Below are positions 1-7,217 of a DNA stretch of 64,000 bases, one piece after another. How positions within the stretch are numbered: position 1 is the first letter of the stretch; each line of letters starts with the position of its first letter. A program made the translations under genes and the position numbers. Under the pieces are notes generated by a model, which ran no database searches, was not told the origin of the DNA, and saw only the letters and a list, made by a program, of their open reading frames with translations. The stretch is from Ruegeria sp. TM1040 (GTDB taxonomy: Bacteria > Pseudomonadota > Alphaproteobacteria > Rhodobacterales > Rhodobacteraceae). The DNA lies in assembly GCF_000014065.1 (NCBI RefSeq), contig NC_008044.1, positions 953,501 to 1,017,500 of the forward strand, in the 5' to 3' direction.

Positions 1-2
1 GG

Positions 3-1451
3 TCAGCGACGCCGGGAAGGACCGGCTGCGGCAACCTCACGCGGCGTCATCGCGATGACCGCGCCCGGACCATTGCCATAGAGTGCCCATCCGGCACTCT
101 CTGCGCGCAGGGCGGTCGCGCGGCGACGGTCGCCGCGGCTCTCGGCGATATGCGCCTTCAGGGTCAAAAGCGTGGCCATCAGGGCGGCGTTCTGGCTGGT
201 TTGCGCAGCGCCATAGGCGGTATCGATCAACTGTTCGGCGCGCGCGATATTGCCCGCGCGCAGCGCATAGGCAGCAAGGCGGGACTGGTTGAGGGCGCGA
301 TGCGGCGCGGTGTCCGGCCCGGTGCCGAGGTAATTGAGCGCGGTGCGAAAATGCGCTTCGGCCTGCTCGGGGGCAGATGTTTCCAGCGTCCGCCCGATCA
401 GGAAATGCCCAAAGGCGCGGCGGTGATCCTGCCAGCCCTGCGCCTCGGCGATATGGGCAGCCGTATGGGCGGCGCGCACGCGCTGGGCGCGTGTTGCGGA
501 GCCACCGAGCGCAGTCTCGACCGCCGAAGTCCAGGCGCTGGGGGTCTGGGGCAGCGGGGCTGGGGCGCGGCGGGCGCCGGCAGGGTTGAGCCGCGAAAGG
601 ATCGCGGGCAGGCGCGCGGCGACCTCTTCGCGAGTCATGCCGGTTTTGAGGGAGGGGTCGTAGGTTGCGCGCAGCATCAGCATGTCAAAGCCGGTCAGCA
701 CCGCATGTACATTGTCGTCGTTAAAGACCGAATCTCGCAGGCGATAGAGGTCATTGAGCGGCCCCAGCGCCTGCGCCAGTTCCTCGTGCAGGCAGTCGCG
801 CAGCTCTTGCGGGTTCACATCATTGGGCACAAAGATCGCCAGCCGCTCGCGGTTGCGCAGGTTTTTCCAGTCGGTTTGCGGCAGGCGGCGCGCGCGGCGG
901 TATTCCTCGATCGAGCTGACATTTGGTACCACGAAACAGGCGGCATGCGGCAAAAGACGTTGAATGCGCGCGCGGCTCACGGCCTCGATGGTCACGGAGG
1001 CGGGCACCTCGCCTTGCGTGCGCAGGCGGACGTTGATCCCGGCCTCGCGGCGCAGGCGCGTCAGCAGTGCCTCAAGATCCATGCGCAGCGTGGCGGGGGC
1101 GGTGCCGGTGACCGCGACGCTCACCGGGCCTTCGAAACGGGTGAAGACCGGCATGGTGGTGCCGCCCTCAAGACGAAAATGCAGATCGAGAAAATCCCGC
1201 GCCATATCCGCATTGGAGCGCAGCGGCGGCGAAGCCGCGCGGGTGGCAAAGGTGCGGATGGGGGGCAGGTCCATCGCCAGTGAGGCCGACGCGCGCGAGG
1301 GCGGCGTCTCGGCGGGGGTGCAGGCCAGCAGGAGCGCGCAGCCCAGAAAAACCGTCTTGAGGCGCAGCGCCCGGAGCGAAGGCAAGACGCGTTCGAGCGC
1401 GCCCCAGGGGGAAGAAAAGGTCACATGCACGTCTCTGGTCCGCCTTGGCAA
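3..1451 (-). CDS. DUF2927 family lipoprotein
   Basis: A predicted envelope lipoprotein of up to 482 residues. A basic N-terminus leads into a hydrophobic stretch ending in the lipobox LLAC, with Cys44 as the expected lipidated residue. The middle carries a region with HEELAQALG followed by a YRLRDSVFNDDN segment, which I associate with the DUF2927 family (function unknown, common in Rhodobacteraceae). The last third is helical and looks TPR-like, with Ala/Arg-rich repeats around residues 310-450. The start is uncertain: the ATG has no clear Shine-Dalgarno, and a downstream GTG or TTG would give a more typical signal peptide. It lies 123 bases downstream of the MoxR gene on the same strand, so co-transcription is possible. 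Confidence 0.7.
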   Translation of the reverse strand: MPRRTRDVHVTFSSPWGALERVLPSLRALRLKTVFLGCALLLACTPAETPPSRASASLAMDLPPIRTFATRAASPPLRSNADMARDFLDLHFRLEGGTTMPVFTRFEGPVSVAVTGTAPATLRMDLEALLTRLRREAGINVRLRTQGEVPASVTIEAVSRARIQRLLPHAACFVVPNVSSIEEYRRARRLPQTDWKNLRNRERLAIFVPNDVNPQELRDCLHEELAQALGPLNDLYRLRDSVFNDDNVHAVLTGFDMLMLRATYDPSLKTGMTREEVAARLPAILSRLNPAGARRAPAPLPQTPSAWTSAVETALGGSATRAQRVRAAHTAAHIAEAQGWQDHRRAFGHFLIGRTLETSAPEQAEAHFRTALNYLGTGPDTAPHRALNQSRLAAYALRAGNIARAEQLIDTAYGAAQTSQNAALMATLLTLKAHIAESRGDRRRATALRAESAGWALYGNGPGAVIAMTPREVAAAGPSRRR

Positions 1452-1574
1452 GATCCGGGATCATCTCCCGGCCAAGACACCCAGTATGAACATGATTTGG
1501 GCAAAAATTTGAAGTCGGGTCCGATTTTGATGGCAGATAGGGCCGGTGTGCAGCCGGCCCGCATCAGATCATCA

Positions 1575-2414
1575 TCAGCGCCCACGTCGCGCCATAAAGG
1601 CGAGGCGTTCAAACAAATGCACATCCTGTTCGTTCTTGAGCAAGGCACCGTGCAGTTTTGGCAGCGCATTTGCTCCGTCGCGTTTCAGATCCTCGGGGCT
1701 CAGGTCTTCGGCCAACAGGAGTTTCAGCCAGTCGATCACCTCCGAGGTGGAGGGTTTTTTCTTGAGCCCCTGTGTGTCGCGGATTTCGTAGAATTGCGTG
1801 AGCGCCGCCGACAAGAGGTCGGGTTTGATGTCGGGGTGATGCACTTCGACGATTTTCTTCATCGTCTCGGCATCGGGGAAGCGGATGTAATGGAAGAAAC
1901 AGCGCCGCAAAAACGCGTCGGGCAGCTCTTTTTCGTTATTGGAGGTGATGATCATCACGGGGCGATGTTTGGCGCGGATGGTTTCGCCGGTCTCGTAGAC
2001 GTGAAACTCCATCTTATCGAGTTCCTGCAAGAGATCGTTGGGAAACTCGATATCGGCCTTGTCGATTTCATCAATCAGGAGCACGACTTTCTCGTCGGCC
2101 TCAAAGGCCTCCCAGAGCTTGCCTTTCTTGATGTAGTTCTTGACGTCATGCACGCGCTCTTCGCCGAGCTGGCTGTCACGCAGACGTGACACCGCATCGT
2201 ATTCATAGAGCCCCTGCTGCGCGCGGGTGGTGGATTTGACGTTCCACTCGATCATGCGCAACCCAAGGGCGTCTGCCACCTGTTTGGCGAGCTCGGTCTT
2301 GCCGGTGCCCGGCTCGCCCTTGACCAGCAAGGGGCGCTCCAGAGTGACCGCAGCATTCACTGCAACTTTCAGGTCTTCGGTTGCCACATAGTCCTTAGTG
2401 CCCTGAAATAACAT
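1575..2414 (-). CDS. MoxR-family AAA+ ATPase
   Basis: A 279-residue AAA+ ATPase of the MoxR type, thought to act as a chaperone-like activator of metalloenzymes, usually with a VWA-domain partner. Walker A GEPGTGKT is at residues 33-40 and Walker B LLIDEID at 112-118, followed by a sensor segment ITSNNEKELPDAFLRRC. The frame is open further upstream, but the start at MLFQGTKDYV is preferred because GGAGGGAGAG sits directly before it. The expected VWA partner is not visible next door; the following gene is a DUF2927 lipoprotein. The family assignment is firm, the substrate unknown. Confidence 0.92.
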   Translation of the reverse strand: MLFQGTKDYVATEDLKVAVNAAVTLERPLLVKGEPGTGKTELAKQVADALGLRMIEWNVKSTTRAQQGLYEYDAVSRLRDSQLGEERVHDVKNYIKKGKLWEAFEADEKVVLLIDEIDKADIEFPNDLLQELDKMEFHVYETGETIRAKHRPVMIITSNNEKELPDAFLRRCFFHYIRFPDAETMKKIVEVHHPDIKPDLLSAALTQFYEIRDTQGLKKKPSTSEVIDWLKLLLAEDLSPEDLKRDGANALPKLHGALLKNEQDVHLFERLAFMARRGR

Positions 2415-2590
2415 GAACTCTCCCTCCGGTTGCGCCTTAGTATTGCCGAATTGGCATGTCAGGCTCCGGTATAAGCACAGCGAGTGACTATTGTGTAGTG
2501 ACATTCGCGGCACTTGGGATTAAACGCTGCGGCATGGGGGAGCCAGAATGCTTGGAAAATTTGAAGAGACCAAGATGATGGGCCAGACCG

Positions 2591-2596
2591 AAGGAG
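2591..2596 (+). promoter_or_regulatory. Shine-Dalgarno that sets the dksA start
   Basis: AAGGAG lies five bases before the ATG at 2602. The longer in-frame start at 2548 has no comparable site, and the family N-terminus begins at MKQDVFLPEDY, so the internal ATG is chosen. Confidence 0.7.
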
Positions 2597-2601
2597 CCGA
2601 A

Positions 2602-3024
2602 ATGAAGCAGGACGTGTTTCTGCCGGAGGACTATCGCCCGGCCGAAGACGAGCCGTTTATGAATGAACGGCAAATGGAGTATTTTCGACGCAAGTTGTTG
2701 AATTGGAAAGCCGAGCTTTTGGATGAAAGCCGGGATACCATCGAGGGCCTGCAGGAAAATACGCGCAACATTCCCGATGTGGCAGATCGTGCCAGCGAAG
2801 AGACCGACCGGGCCCTGGAGCTGCGGACGCGCGACCGTCAGCGCAAGCTGGTGGCCAAGATCGACGCTGCGATCCGCCGGATCGACGAAGGGGAATATGG
2901 CTATTGTGACGTGACCGGAGAGCCGATCTCCCTGAAGCGTCTCGATGCCCGACCGATCGCCACCATGAGCCTTGAGGCCCAGGAGCGGCACGAGCGGCGC
3001 GAGAAGGTCCATCGCGACGACTAA
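2602..3024 (+). CDS. dksA: DksA-family RNA polymerase regulator
   Basis: A 140-residue DksA/TraR protein that binds in the RNA polymerase secondary channel and works with ppGpp in the stringent response. The coiled coil spans roughly residues 20-95. Its tip carries D59-x-x-D62-x-A64, matching the functional DxxDxA tip of E. coli DksA. The C-terminal globular part aligns with the zinc finger with correct spacing, but the four ligand positions read C102, T105, S123, A126, so only one Cys remains and zinc binding is unlikely. Non-zinc DksA variants are known, including as I recall in Rhodobacter sphaeroides. A strong terminator follows, so the gene is probably monocistronic. See the separate Shine-Dalgarno entry for the start choice. 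Confidence 0.93.
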   Translation: MKQDVFLPEDYRPAEDEPFMNERQMEYFRRKLLNWKAELLDESRDTIEGLQENTRNIPDVADRASEETDRALELRTRDRQRKLVAKIDAAIRRIDEGEYGYCDVTGEPISLKRLDARPIATMSLEAQERHERREKVHRDD

Positions 3025-3046
3025 TTTCAGTCATCCACAAGATTAT

Positions 3047-3079
3047 AAAGCGCCGGGTCTTTTGATCCGGCGCTTTTTT
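3047..3079 (+). terminator. Rho-independent terminator of dksA
   Basis: A perfect 10-bp stem (AAAGCGCCGG with CCGGCGCTTT, 10-base loop) continues into a run of T. It starts 22 bases after the dksA stop codon. Confidence 0.92.
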
Positions 3080-3116
3080 GTTATGAGCTAGTTAACGGGG
3101 TTCGGGCATTGGGCGC

Positions 3117-4286
3117 ATGAAGTTAGATAAACTCAGAGTAACGGTCGTTGGCGCCGGGATTGGCGGTCTGGCTGCGGCCTACCTGTTGCAACGCGCGGGC
3201 GCGCAGGTGACGGTGCTGGAGCAGGCCGAGGAAATCTCCGAGGTTGGCGCGGGCCTGCAGGTGACGCCCAACGGGGTGGCCGTGATGCGCGCGATGGGGC
3301 TCGCAGATGACCTGGCCTGGTGTGCGCAGCGTGCCCGTGCCGTGGTTCTGCGCCATCACCGTGAAGGGCGCGAGGTACTGCGGCTCGATCTTGATCAATA
3401 CGCCCATGACCTGCGCTATTACTTTGTGCATCGTGCGGATCTCATCACCCTCCTGGCGGATGCGGTGCGCCGGTCAGGTGTTCAAGTGCGTCTGCTGCAA
3501 AAAGTGAACGCCGTGGTGCCGGGCGCACGTCCCAAGGTGCAACTGGCCAATGGCGATACCTGCTGCGCCGATCTGGTGGTCGGGGCCGATGGGCTGCATT
3601 CGCGTGTGCGACCTGCGCTCAATTCCGTGGCAGCGCCAAAATTCACGGGTCAGGTGGCCTGGCGGGCAACAATCCCCAACCGGCTGGATCTGGCCGCAGA
3701 GGCGCAGGTCTTTATGGGGCCTGGGCGGCATCTGGTGGCCTATCCGCTCAAGGATGGCTCCTTGGTCAATCTTGTCGCGGCACAGGAGCGGCGACAATGG
3801 GCAGAAGAAAGCTGGAGCCACGGAGACGATCCCGAGAACCTGCGTCGGGCGTTTTCCATGTTTGGTGGCGCTGCAGCAGAGCTGCTTGCGGATGTGCGTG
3901 ACGTCAAGCTCTGGGGGCTGTTTCGTCATCCGGTGGCGCAAAGCTGGGGCCGCGACGGTGTGGCCTTGCTGGGGGATGCGGCGCATCCGACGCTGCCCTT
4001 TATGGCGCAGGGGGCCAATATGGCGCTCGAGGATGCCTACGCCCTGGTGCAGAGCCTTTTGGGGGCAGAGGGTTTTGAGGCGGGGCTTTCGGCCTATCAG
4101 GCGCGCCGGCACCAGCGGGTGTCAAAGGTGGTTGAGGCGGCAAATGGCAATGCGTGGAAATACCATCTGCGTTCCCCGCTGAGCTGGCCAGCGCATCAGA
4201 TCCTGCGAGTAGCCGGGGCGCTGGCACCACAACGGATGGTCAGCCAGTTCGATTGGATCTATCGCCACGACGAGACGGCGGTTTGA
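3117..4286 (+). CDS. FAD-dependent monooxygenase (UbiH/salicylate hydroxylase-like)
   Basis: A 389-residue class A flavoprotein monooxygenase that should use FAD, NAD(P)H and oxygen to hydroxylate a ring or similar substrate. The Rossmann motif GAGIGG is at residues 12-17, the DG motif VGADG at 155-159, and the GD motif GDAAHP at 286-291 followed by a QGANMALEDA stretch typical of the family. Length is normal. The closest recognisable subgroup is salicylate 1-monooxygenase-like/3-hydroxybenzoate-6-hydroxylase-like proteins, but the true substrate cannot be read from the sequence. It stands alone between dksA and the convergent xthA, so there is no pathway context. Confidence 0.88.
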   Translation: MKLDKLRVTVVGAGIGGLAAAYLLQRAGAQVTVLEQAEEISEVGAGLQVTPNGVAVMRAMGLADDLAWCAQRARAVVLRHHREGREVLRLDLDQYAHDLRYYFVHRADLITLLADAVRRSGVQVRLLQKVNAVVPGARPKVQLANGDTCCADLVVGADGLHSRVRPALNSVAAPKFTGQVAWRATIPNRLDLAAEAQVFMGPGRHLVAYPLKDGSLVNLVAAQERRQWAEESWSHGDDPENLRRAFSMFGGAAAELLADVRDVKLWGLFRHPVAQSWGRDGVALLGDAAHPTLPFMAQGANMALEDAYALVQSLLGAEGFEAGLSAYQARRHQRVSKVVEAANGNAWKYHLRSPLSWPAHQILRVAGALAPQRMVSQFDWIYRHDETAV

Positions 4287-4366
4287 GCGGGTGATCCTGA
4301 GCGGTCGAGTTTGACCGGGTTCGGTAAGTCCCTGATAGTTATTTTTTAATGTGCATGTCCATGTAT

Positions 4367-4483
4367 GAGGTGTTTCGCTTTGGGCTTTGCCCAAAGCGAC
4401 CCGCGCCGCGCAGGCACGCCTGCGCGGCGCTTGGCCCAATGGGAGCGCGCGCATCTTGATGCGGGCAGGGACGGGCGGGAGTT
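4367..4483 (+). repeat. Structured intergenic repeat, family A, copy 1
   Basis: Begins with GAGGTGTTTCGCTT and folds into three consecutive hairpins. Hairpin 1 is 10 bp (CGCTTTGGGC, loop TTT, GCCCAAAGCG). Hairpin 2 is 13 bp (GCGCCGCGCAGGC, loop AC, GCCTGCGCGGCGC). Hairpin 3 is short (GCATC, TT, GATGC). It ends with GACGGGCGGGAG. Related copies are at 29110-29236, 33952-34076 and, partly, 49631-49688. It occupies the roughly 300-base gap between the FAD monooxygenase and the convergent xthA. The rest of that gap shows no gene. Confidence 0.8.
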
Positions 4484-4588
4484 CATCCAGCAGGAAGACG
4501 CGGGCGCGCGTGCACGGCGCGGTCGTGCCGGTGCGACAGGGCGCATCGCCTGACGACCTGTCAGGCCGCCTGCGGCGCAGCTCAGGGT

Positions 4589-5395
4589 TCAGAGATCGAG
4601 ATCCACCCAGATTGGGACATGATCGGAGGGTTTCTCGCGCCCGCGAATATCCTTGTCGATCTGGCAGTCCCGCAGCAGGTCTGCCGCCTGCGGTGTAAGC
4701 AGGAAATGGTCGATGCGGATGCCATCGTCCCGGTTCCATGCACCCGCCTGGTAGTCCCAGAACGTATAGTGCCCCGGGCCGCGTGTGCGCGTACGAAACG
4801 CTTCGGTGAAGCCAAGGTTCACAATGCGCTGGAAGGCGGCGCGGCTCTCTGGGCGGTGCAGTGCATCCTCCCGCCAGGCTTCGGGGCGCTTGGCATCTTC
4901 GGCCTGCGGGATGATGTTGTAATCCCCCGCCATCAGCGCAGGCATCTCTTCTGCCATCAACTCCGCGGCGCGCGCCTTCAGGCGTTCCATCCAACCGAGT
5001 TTATAGGCGTATTTGCCACCCTCAACCGGCGTGCCGTCGTCGTTCAGTTCGACCGGGTTGCCATTGGGCAGGTAGAGACCACAGATCCGGAGCGCTTGTT
5101 TGCCCACCACCGTGGCTTCAATCCAGCGCGCCTGCTCGTCGCTCTCGTCCCCGGGCAGGCCCCGGCGCACATCCTCAAGCGGCAGTTTCGACAGGATCGC
5201 CACACCATTGAAGCTTTTCTGGCCGTGGGTTTCCACGTTGTAGCCGCGCTCTTCGAAGAGCTCGCGCGGGAACGCCTCATCCACCGATTTGATTTCCTGC
5301 AGCACTGCCACATCGGGCTGGGCCTCGTCGAGCCAGTCGGTCAGGGCGTTCACACGGGCCTTGATGCCGTTGATGTTGAAACTGGCGATCTTCAT
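4589..5395 (-). CDS. xthA: Exodeoxyribonuclease III
   Basis: A 268-residue AP endonuclease/3'-5' exonuclease of the ExoIII (EEP) family, acting in base excision repair in the cytoplasm. It begins with the family signature MKIASFNINGIKAR, has the metal-binding glutamate in VLQEIKS (E34), the catalytic GDYNI segment, and the C-terminal SDHVPIWVDL with the catalytic histidine. The annotated start follows GGAG eight bases upstream; the frame is open further but the extra residues do not resemble the family. It stands alone, convergent with the FAD monooxygenase across a family-A repeat. Confidence 0.96.
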   Translation of the reverse strand: MKIASFNINGIKARVNALTDWLDEAQPDVAVLQEIKSVDEAFPRELFEERGYNVETHGQKSFNGVAILSKLPLEDVRRGLPGDESDEQARWIEATVVGKQALRICGLYLPNGNPVELNDDGTPVEGGKYAYKLGWMERLKARAAELMAEEMPALMAGDYNIIPQAEDAKRPEAWREDALHRPESRAAFQRIVNLGFTEAFRTRTRGPGHYTFWDYQAGAWNRDDGIRIDHFLLTPQAADLLRDCQIDKDIRGREKPSDHVPIWVDLDL

Positions 5396-5848
5396 GGCGG
5401 TCTCCGTTCTGTGCGTCCACCTGTCTATCGCCGAATTCGCCCGCTCCCGCAAGCAACAGGGCATGTGTTGCACGTCATCCACGAGGCGCAGTGTTCCGAC
5501 CAGCGCCCTCCGGAAAAAAGGGTCCGAACGCTTGCGACTCGCTTGATGGATCAGGGTGCGGGTCGAGGCGAAGAATCAGCGTAGAGATCCGCCTCCAGAC
5601 CCCGGCGCCGCAAGTTTTCCTGTGCAACCAAGGGTATACATCATTTCGCTTTGCAATACTGCGCGTGTGAATAAACCTGTGCAAATATTGTGGGTAACTG
5701 AAATTGCATTTTTGAATCAATTAGATGTTAATAAAAATTAATGAAGAGTGAATGCGTTTTTATCCGCATGGTGTTGGAATTCTCTTGTTTTATTTTTTTC
5801 AGGTGGCAGGTTTTGGGTGTCTATTACTTTGAATGAAGGAGAAGTCCC
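5396..5848. other. Gene-free, AT-rich leader region
   Basis: About 450 bases without a supportable gene. The first half is ordinary G+C-rich sequence upstream of xthA. From about 5640 composition shifts sharply: by hand count 5701-5820 is about 31% G+C, far below the rest of the window. This part holds a candidate promoter (5704-5733) and a leader of about 100 bases for the SSTC peptide gene. A short open frame here (5556-5741) has no ribosome binding site and no plausible protein character. Confidence 0.6.
5704..5733 (+). promoter_or_regulatory. Candidate sigma-70 promoter for the SSTC-peptide operon
   Basis: TTGCAT (5704-5709) and TTAATA (5728-5733) resemble -35 and -10 elements with an 18-base spacer, in a very AT-rich stretch. 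Transcription would begin near 5740, leaving a leader of about 105 bases. Only the match to consensus supports this. Confidence 0.4.
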
Positions 5849-6064
5849 GTGAGCGCTCTGAAGAAAACCGTTGCCGATATTGCAGAAAATACAGGTGCAT
5901 TTGCCGGTGAAAGCGTGGGTCTCGTCAGCTCCACCTGTTTCGATCAAAAGCACGCAGGTGCTCAGATATCGCTTTACAGTTCCACATGTATTTCCGAAGC
6001 CGCCACCGATGCGCTGGTAGGGGATGCAACCCATATGGTCTCTTCGACCTGCATTGAGAGCTGA
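5849..6064 (+). CDS. Small peptide with three SSTC motifs
   Basis: A 71-residue protein starting at GTG, with a strong AAGGAG six to seven bases upstream. I do not recognise the family. Residues 1-24 (MSALKKTVADIAENTGAF...) look like an amphipathic leader. The rest contains three near-identical motifs, [LM][VY]SSTC[FI], with SSTC at residues 27-30, 44-47 and 65-68. The only three cysteines are in these motifs, and the last motif is almost at the C-terminus. The codons differ between copies (AGC TCC ACC TGT, AGT TCC ACA TGT, TCT TCG ACC TGC), so the motif seems kept by selection on protein rather than by recent duplication. The layout of leader plus repeated Cys/Ser/Thr core resembles a modified-peptide precursor, which is inference. 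A hairpin and a larger unknown gene follow. Confidence 0.75.
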   Translation: MSALKKTVADIAENTGAFAGESVGLVSSTCFDQKHAGAQISLYSSTCISEAATDALVGDATHMVSSTCIES

Positions 6065-6092
6065 GTTTTACTCCGTCTCGATTGAAATGCGT

Positions 6093-6123
6093 TTCGGTGA
6101 CCCAATTGTGTTGGGTTGCCGAA
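6093..6123 (+). promoter_or_regulatory. Intercistronic hairpin after the SSTC peptide
   Basis: An 11-bp stem interrupted by one symmetric TG/TG mismatch: TTCGG-tg-ACCCAA, loop TTGTG, TTGGGT-tg-CCGAA. It lies in the 88-base gap before the 354-residue gene and has no T run. It could protect the 3' end of a short peptide mRNA or attenuate transcription, so that the peptide is made in excess over the downstream protein. Confidence 0.55.
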
Positions 6124-6152
6124 GATCAATTTAATGATCTTGAGGTCTATTC

Positions 6153-7217
6153 ATGGGGCAGGTGCTTTCATTTCGCAATGCGCAAGAGAAAAAAATCCGT
6201 GAAGGAGCGCCTTTTCTTTTGAATTCATTTGGCTCTTTTCGCAAAGATCCACTGGATGTTTTGTGGATGAAGGAAAATGCAGAGCTGCTCAATGTGTTGG
6301 AAACCACAGGTTGCACTTTAAATGAGGGTGCATTGGAGCCGCTTTTGCCATTTTACGAAGGCAGCCTGCGGCACCTGAATTTCTTCCGCCAGTATTATCG
6401 TTTCATCCTGTCGATCTGCCTCGATCTGGAGGATCTCGGGGTGCCGGGTCAACGAGCCGAGATCATGTCCGATTGGATCATGCGTCAAGACGTGGCGGCG
6501 GCTGAACTTTCGGATTTGCAGCGGGCCGAGGCGCGACGCCTTTTGGCGCGGCGCGGGTTCGAATTGCCCGACGTCGAAGGGCTGGATGACCGGCTGCGGG
6601 CCTTTATGCAGCGCTCTGGCGGATTTGCGGTGCCCAATCGCAAGGCTGCCTATGAGTTGACCCATATTGTCTTTTACCTCACCGAATACGGTCGCGCGCC
6701 CCTCGAACTGGAAGAAACAGAGCGTCAAAGCCTGTTGTTTGCCGGGTTGATCGCCTTTCTCGATCAGGATGCGGATCTTCTAGCGGAAATCTGCATCGCG
6801 CTTCGTTTCTGCAATGAGGCCCCTCCACAGGAATGGAGCCGTTGGCTGGAGCAACACACAGGGAAATTTACCCTGCGCGCGGCGCCCGGACGAGTGGGGC
6901 AGGACGACTACCATCCCTACCTTATGTGCAATTGGTTTCAACTTCTGGTTGGACGGACTGGGTTTTCTGAGGCACAGTGCGAGGGTTCAGTTGTGATTGA
7001 AGGGCCGGGGCGTCCCGGCGCGTTACGAGGCATGTCGATGGCACTCTATACCCTGCTTGATCAGGCGCCCGGGACCTGGGCGCGGGTGCGCGCGCCTCTA
7101 TTGCAGTCGCTCAGTTCCGAAGAGGGGGAGGTTCTGCGCCGCGCTGAGGAAAGCACGCCCTTGTTCGAGCCCTTTTTCGAGACATTTTCGCGCTTTGGCC
7201 AGGTGAGTAGCGCATGA
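6153..7217 (+). CDS. Unrecognised 354-residue protein of the SSTC-peptide operon
   Basis: Not recognised. The 354 residues appear mainly alpha-helical and soluble, with no signal peptide or membrane segment. Visible features are an N-terminal Lys/Arg-rich stretch, an acidic middle part, and a conserved-looking segment near residues 250-290 rich in aromatic residues (YHPYLMCNWFQLL). I see no nucleotide-binding loop, radical-SAM CxxxCxxC, YcaO, LanM or protease motif, so a modifying role is only suggested by position. It starts at ATG with GAGG upstream, 88 bases after the SSTC peptide, and overlaps the following exporter by ATGA, which implies coupled translation. The first 150 bases share the lower G+C of the leader. 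Confidence 0.8.
   Translation: MGQVLSFRNAQEKKIREGAPFLLNSFGSFRKDPLDVLWMKENAELLNVLETTGCTLNEGALEPLLPFYEGSLRHLNFFRQYYRFILSICLDLEDLGVPGQRAEIMSDWIMRQDVAAAELSDLQRAEARRLLARRGFELPDVEGLDDRLRAFMQRSGGFAVPNRKAAYELTHIVFYLTEYGRAPLELEETERQSLLFAGLIAFLDQDADLLAEICIALRFCNEAPPQEWSRWLEQHTGKFTLRAAPGRVGQDDYHPYLMCNWFQLLVGRTGFSEAQCEGSVVIEGPGRPGALRGMSMALYTLLDQAPGTWARVRAPLLQSLSSEEGEVLRRAEESTPLFEPFFETFSRFGQVSSA

Noticed and set aside
4365-4553. Open frames inside the region between the FAD monooxygenase and xthA
   Set aside because: They run through the hairpins of the family A repeat, are G+C-driven and lack ribosome binding sites.
5556-5741. Open frame of 61 codons upstream of the SSTC peptide
   Set aside because: No Shine-Dalgarno, mixed composition across the G+C shift, and no protein-like pattern; it is the leader region.
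5849-6064. SSTC peptide as a classical lanthipeptide or thiopeptide precursor
   Set aside because: No LanB/C, LanM, YcaO or radical-SAM gene nearby. The idea of a modified peptide is kept only as inference.
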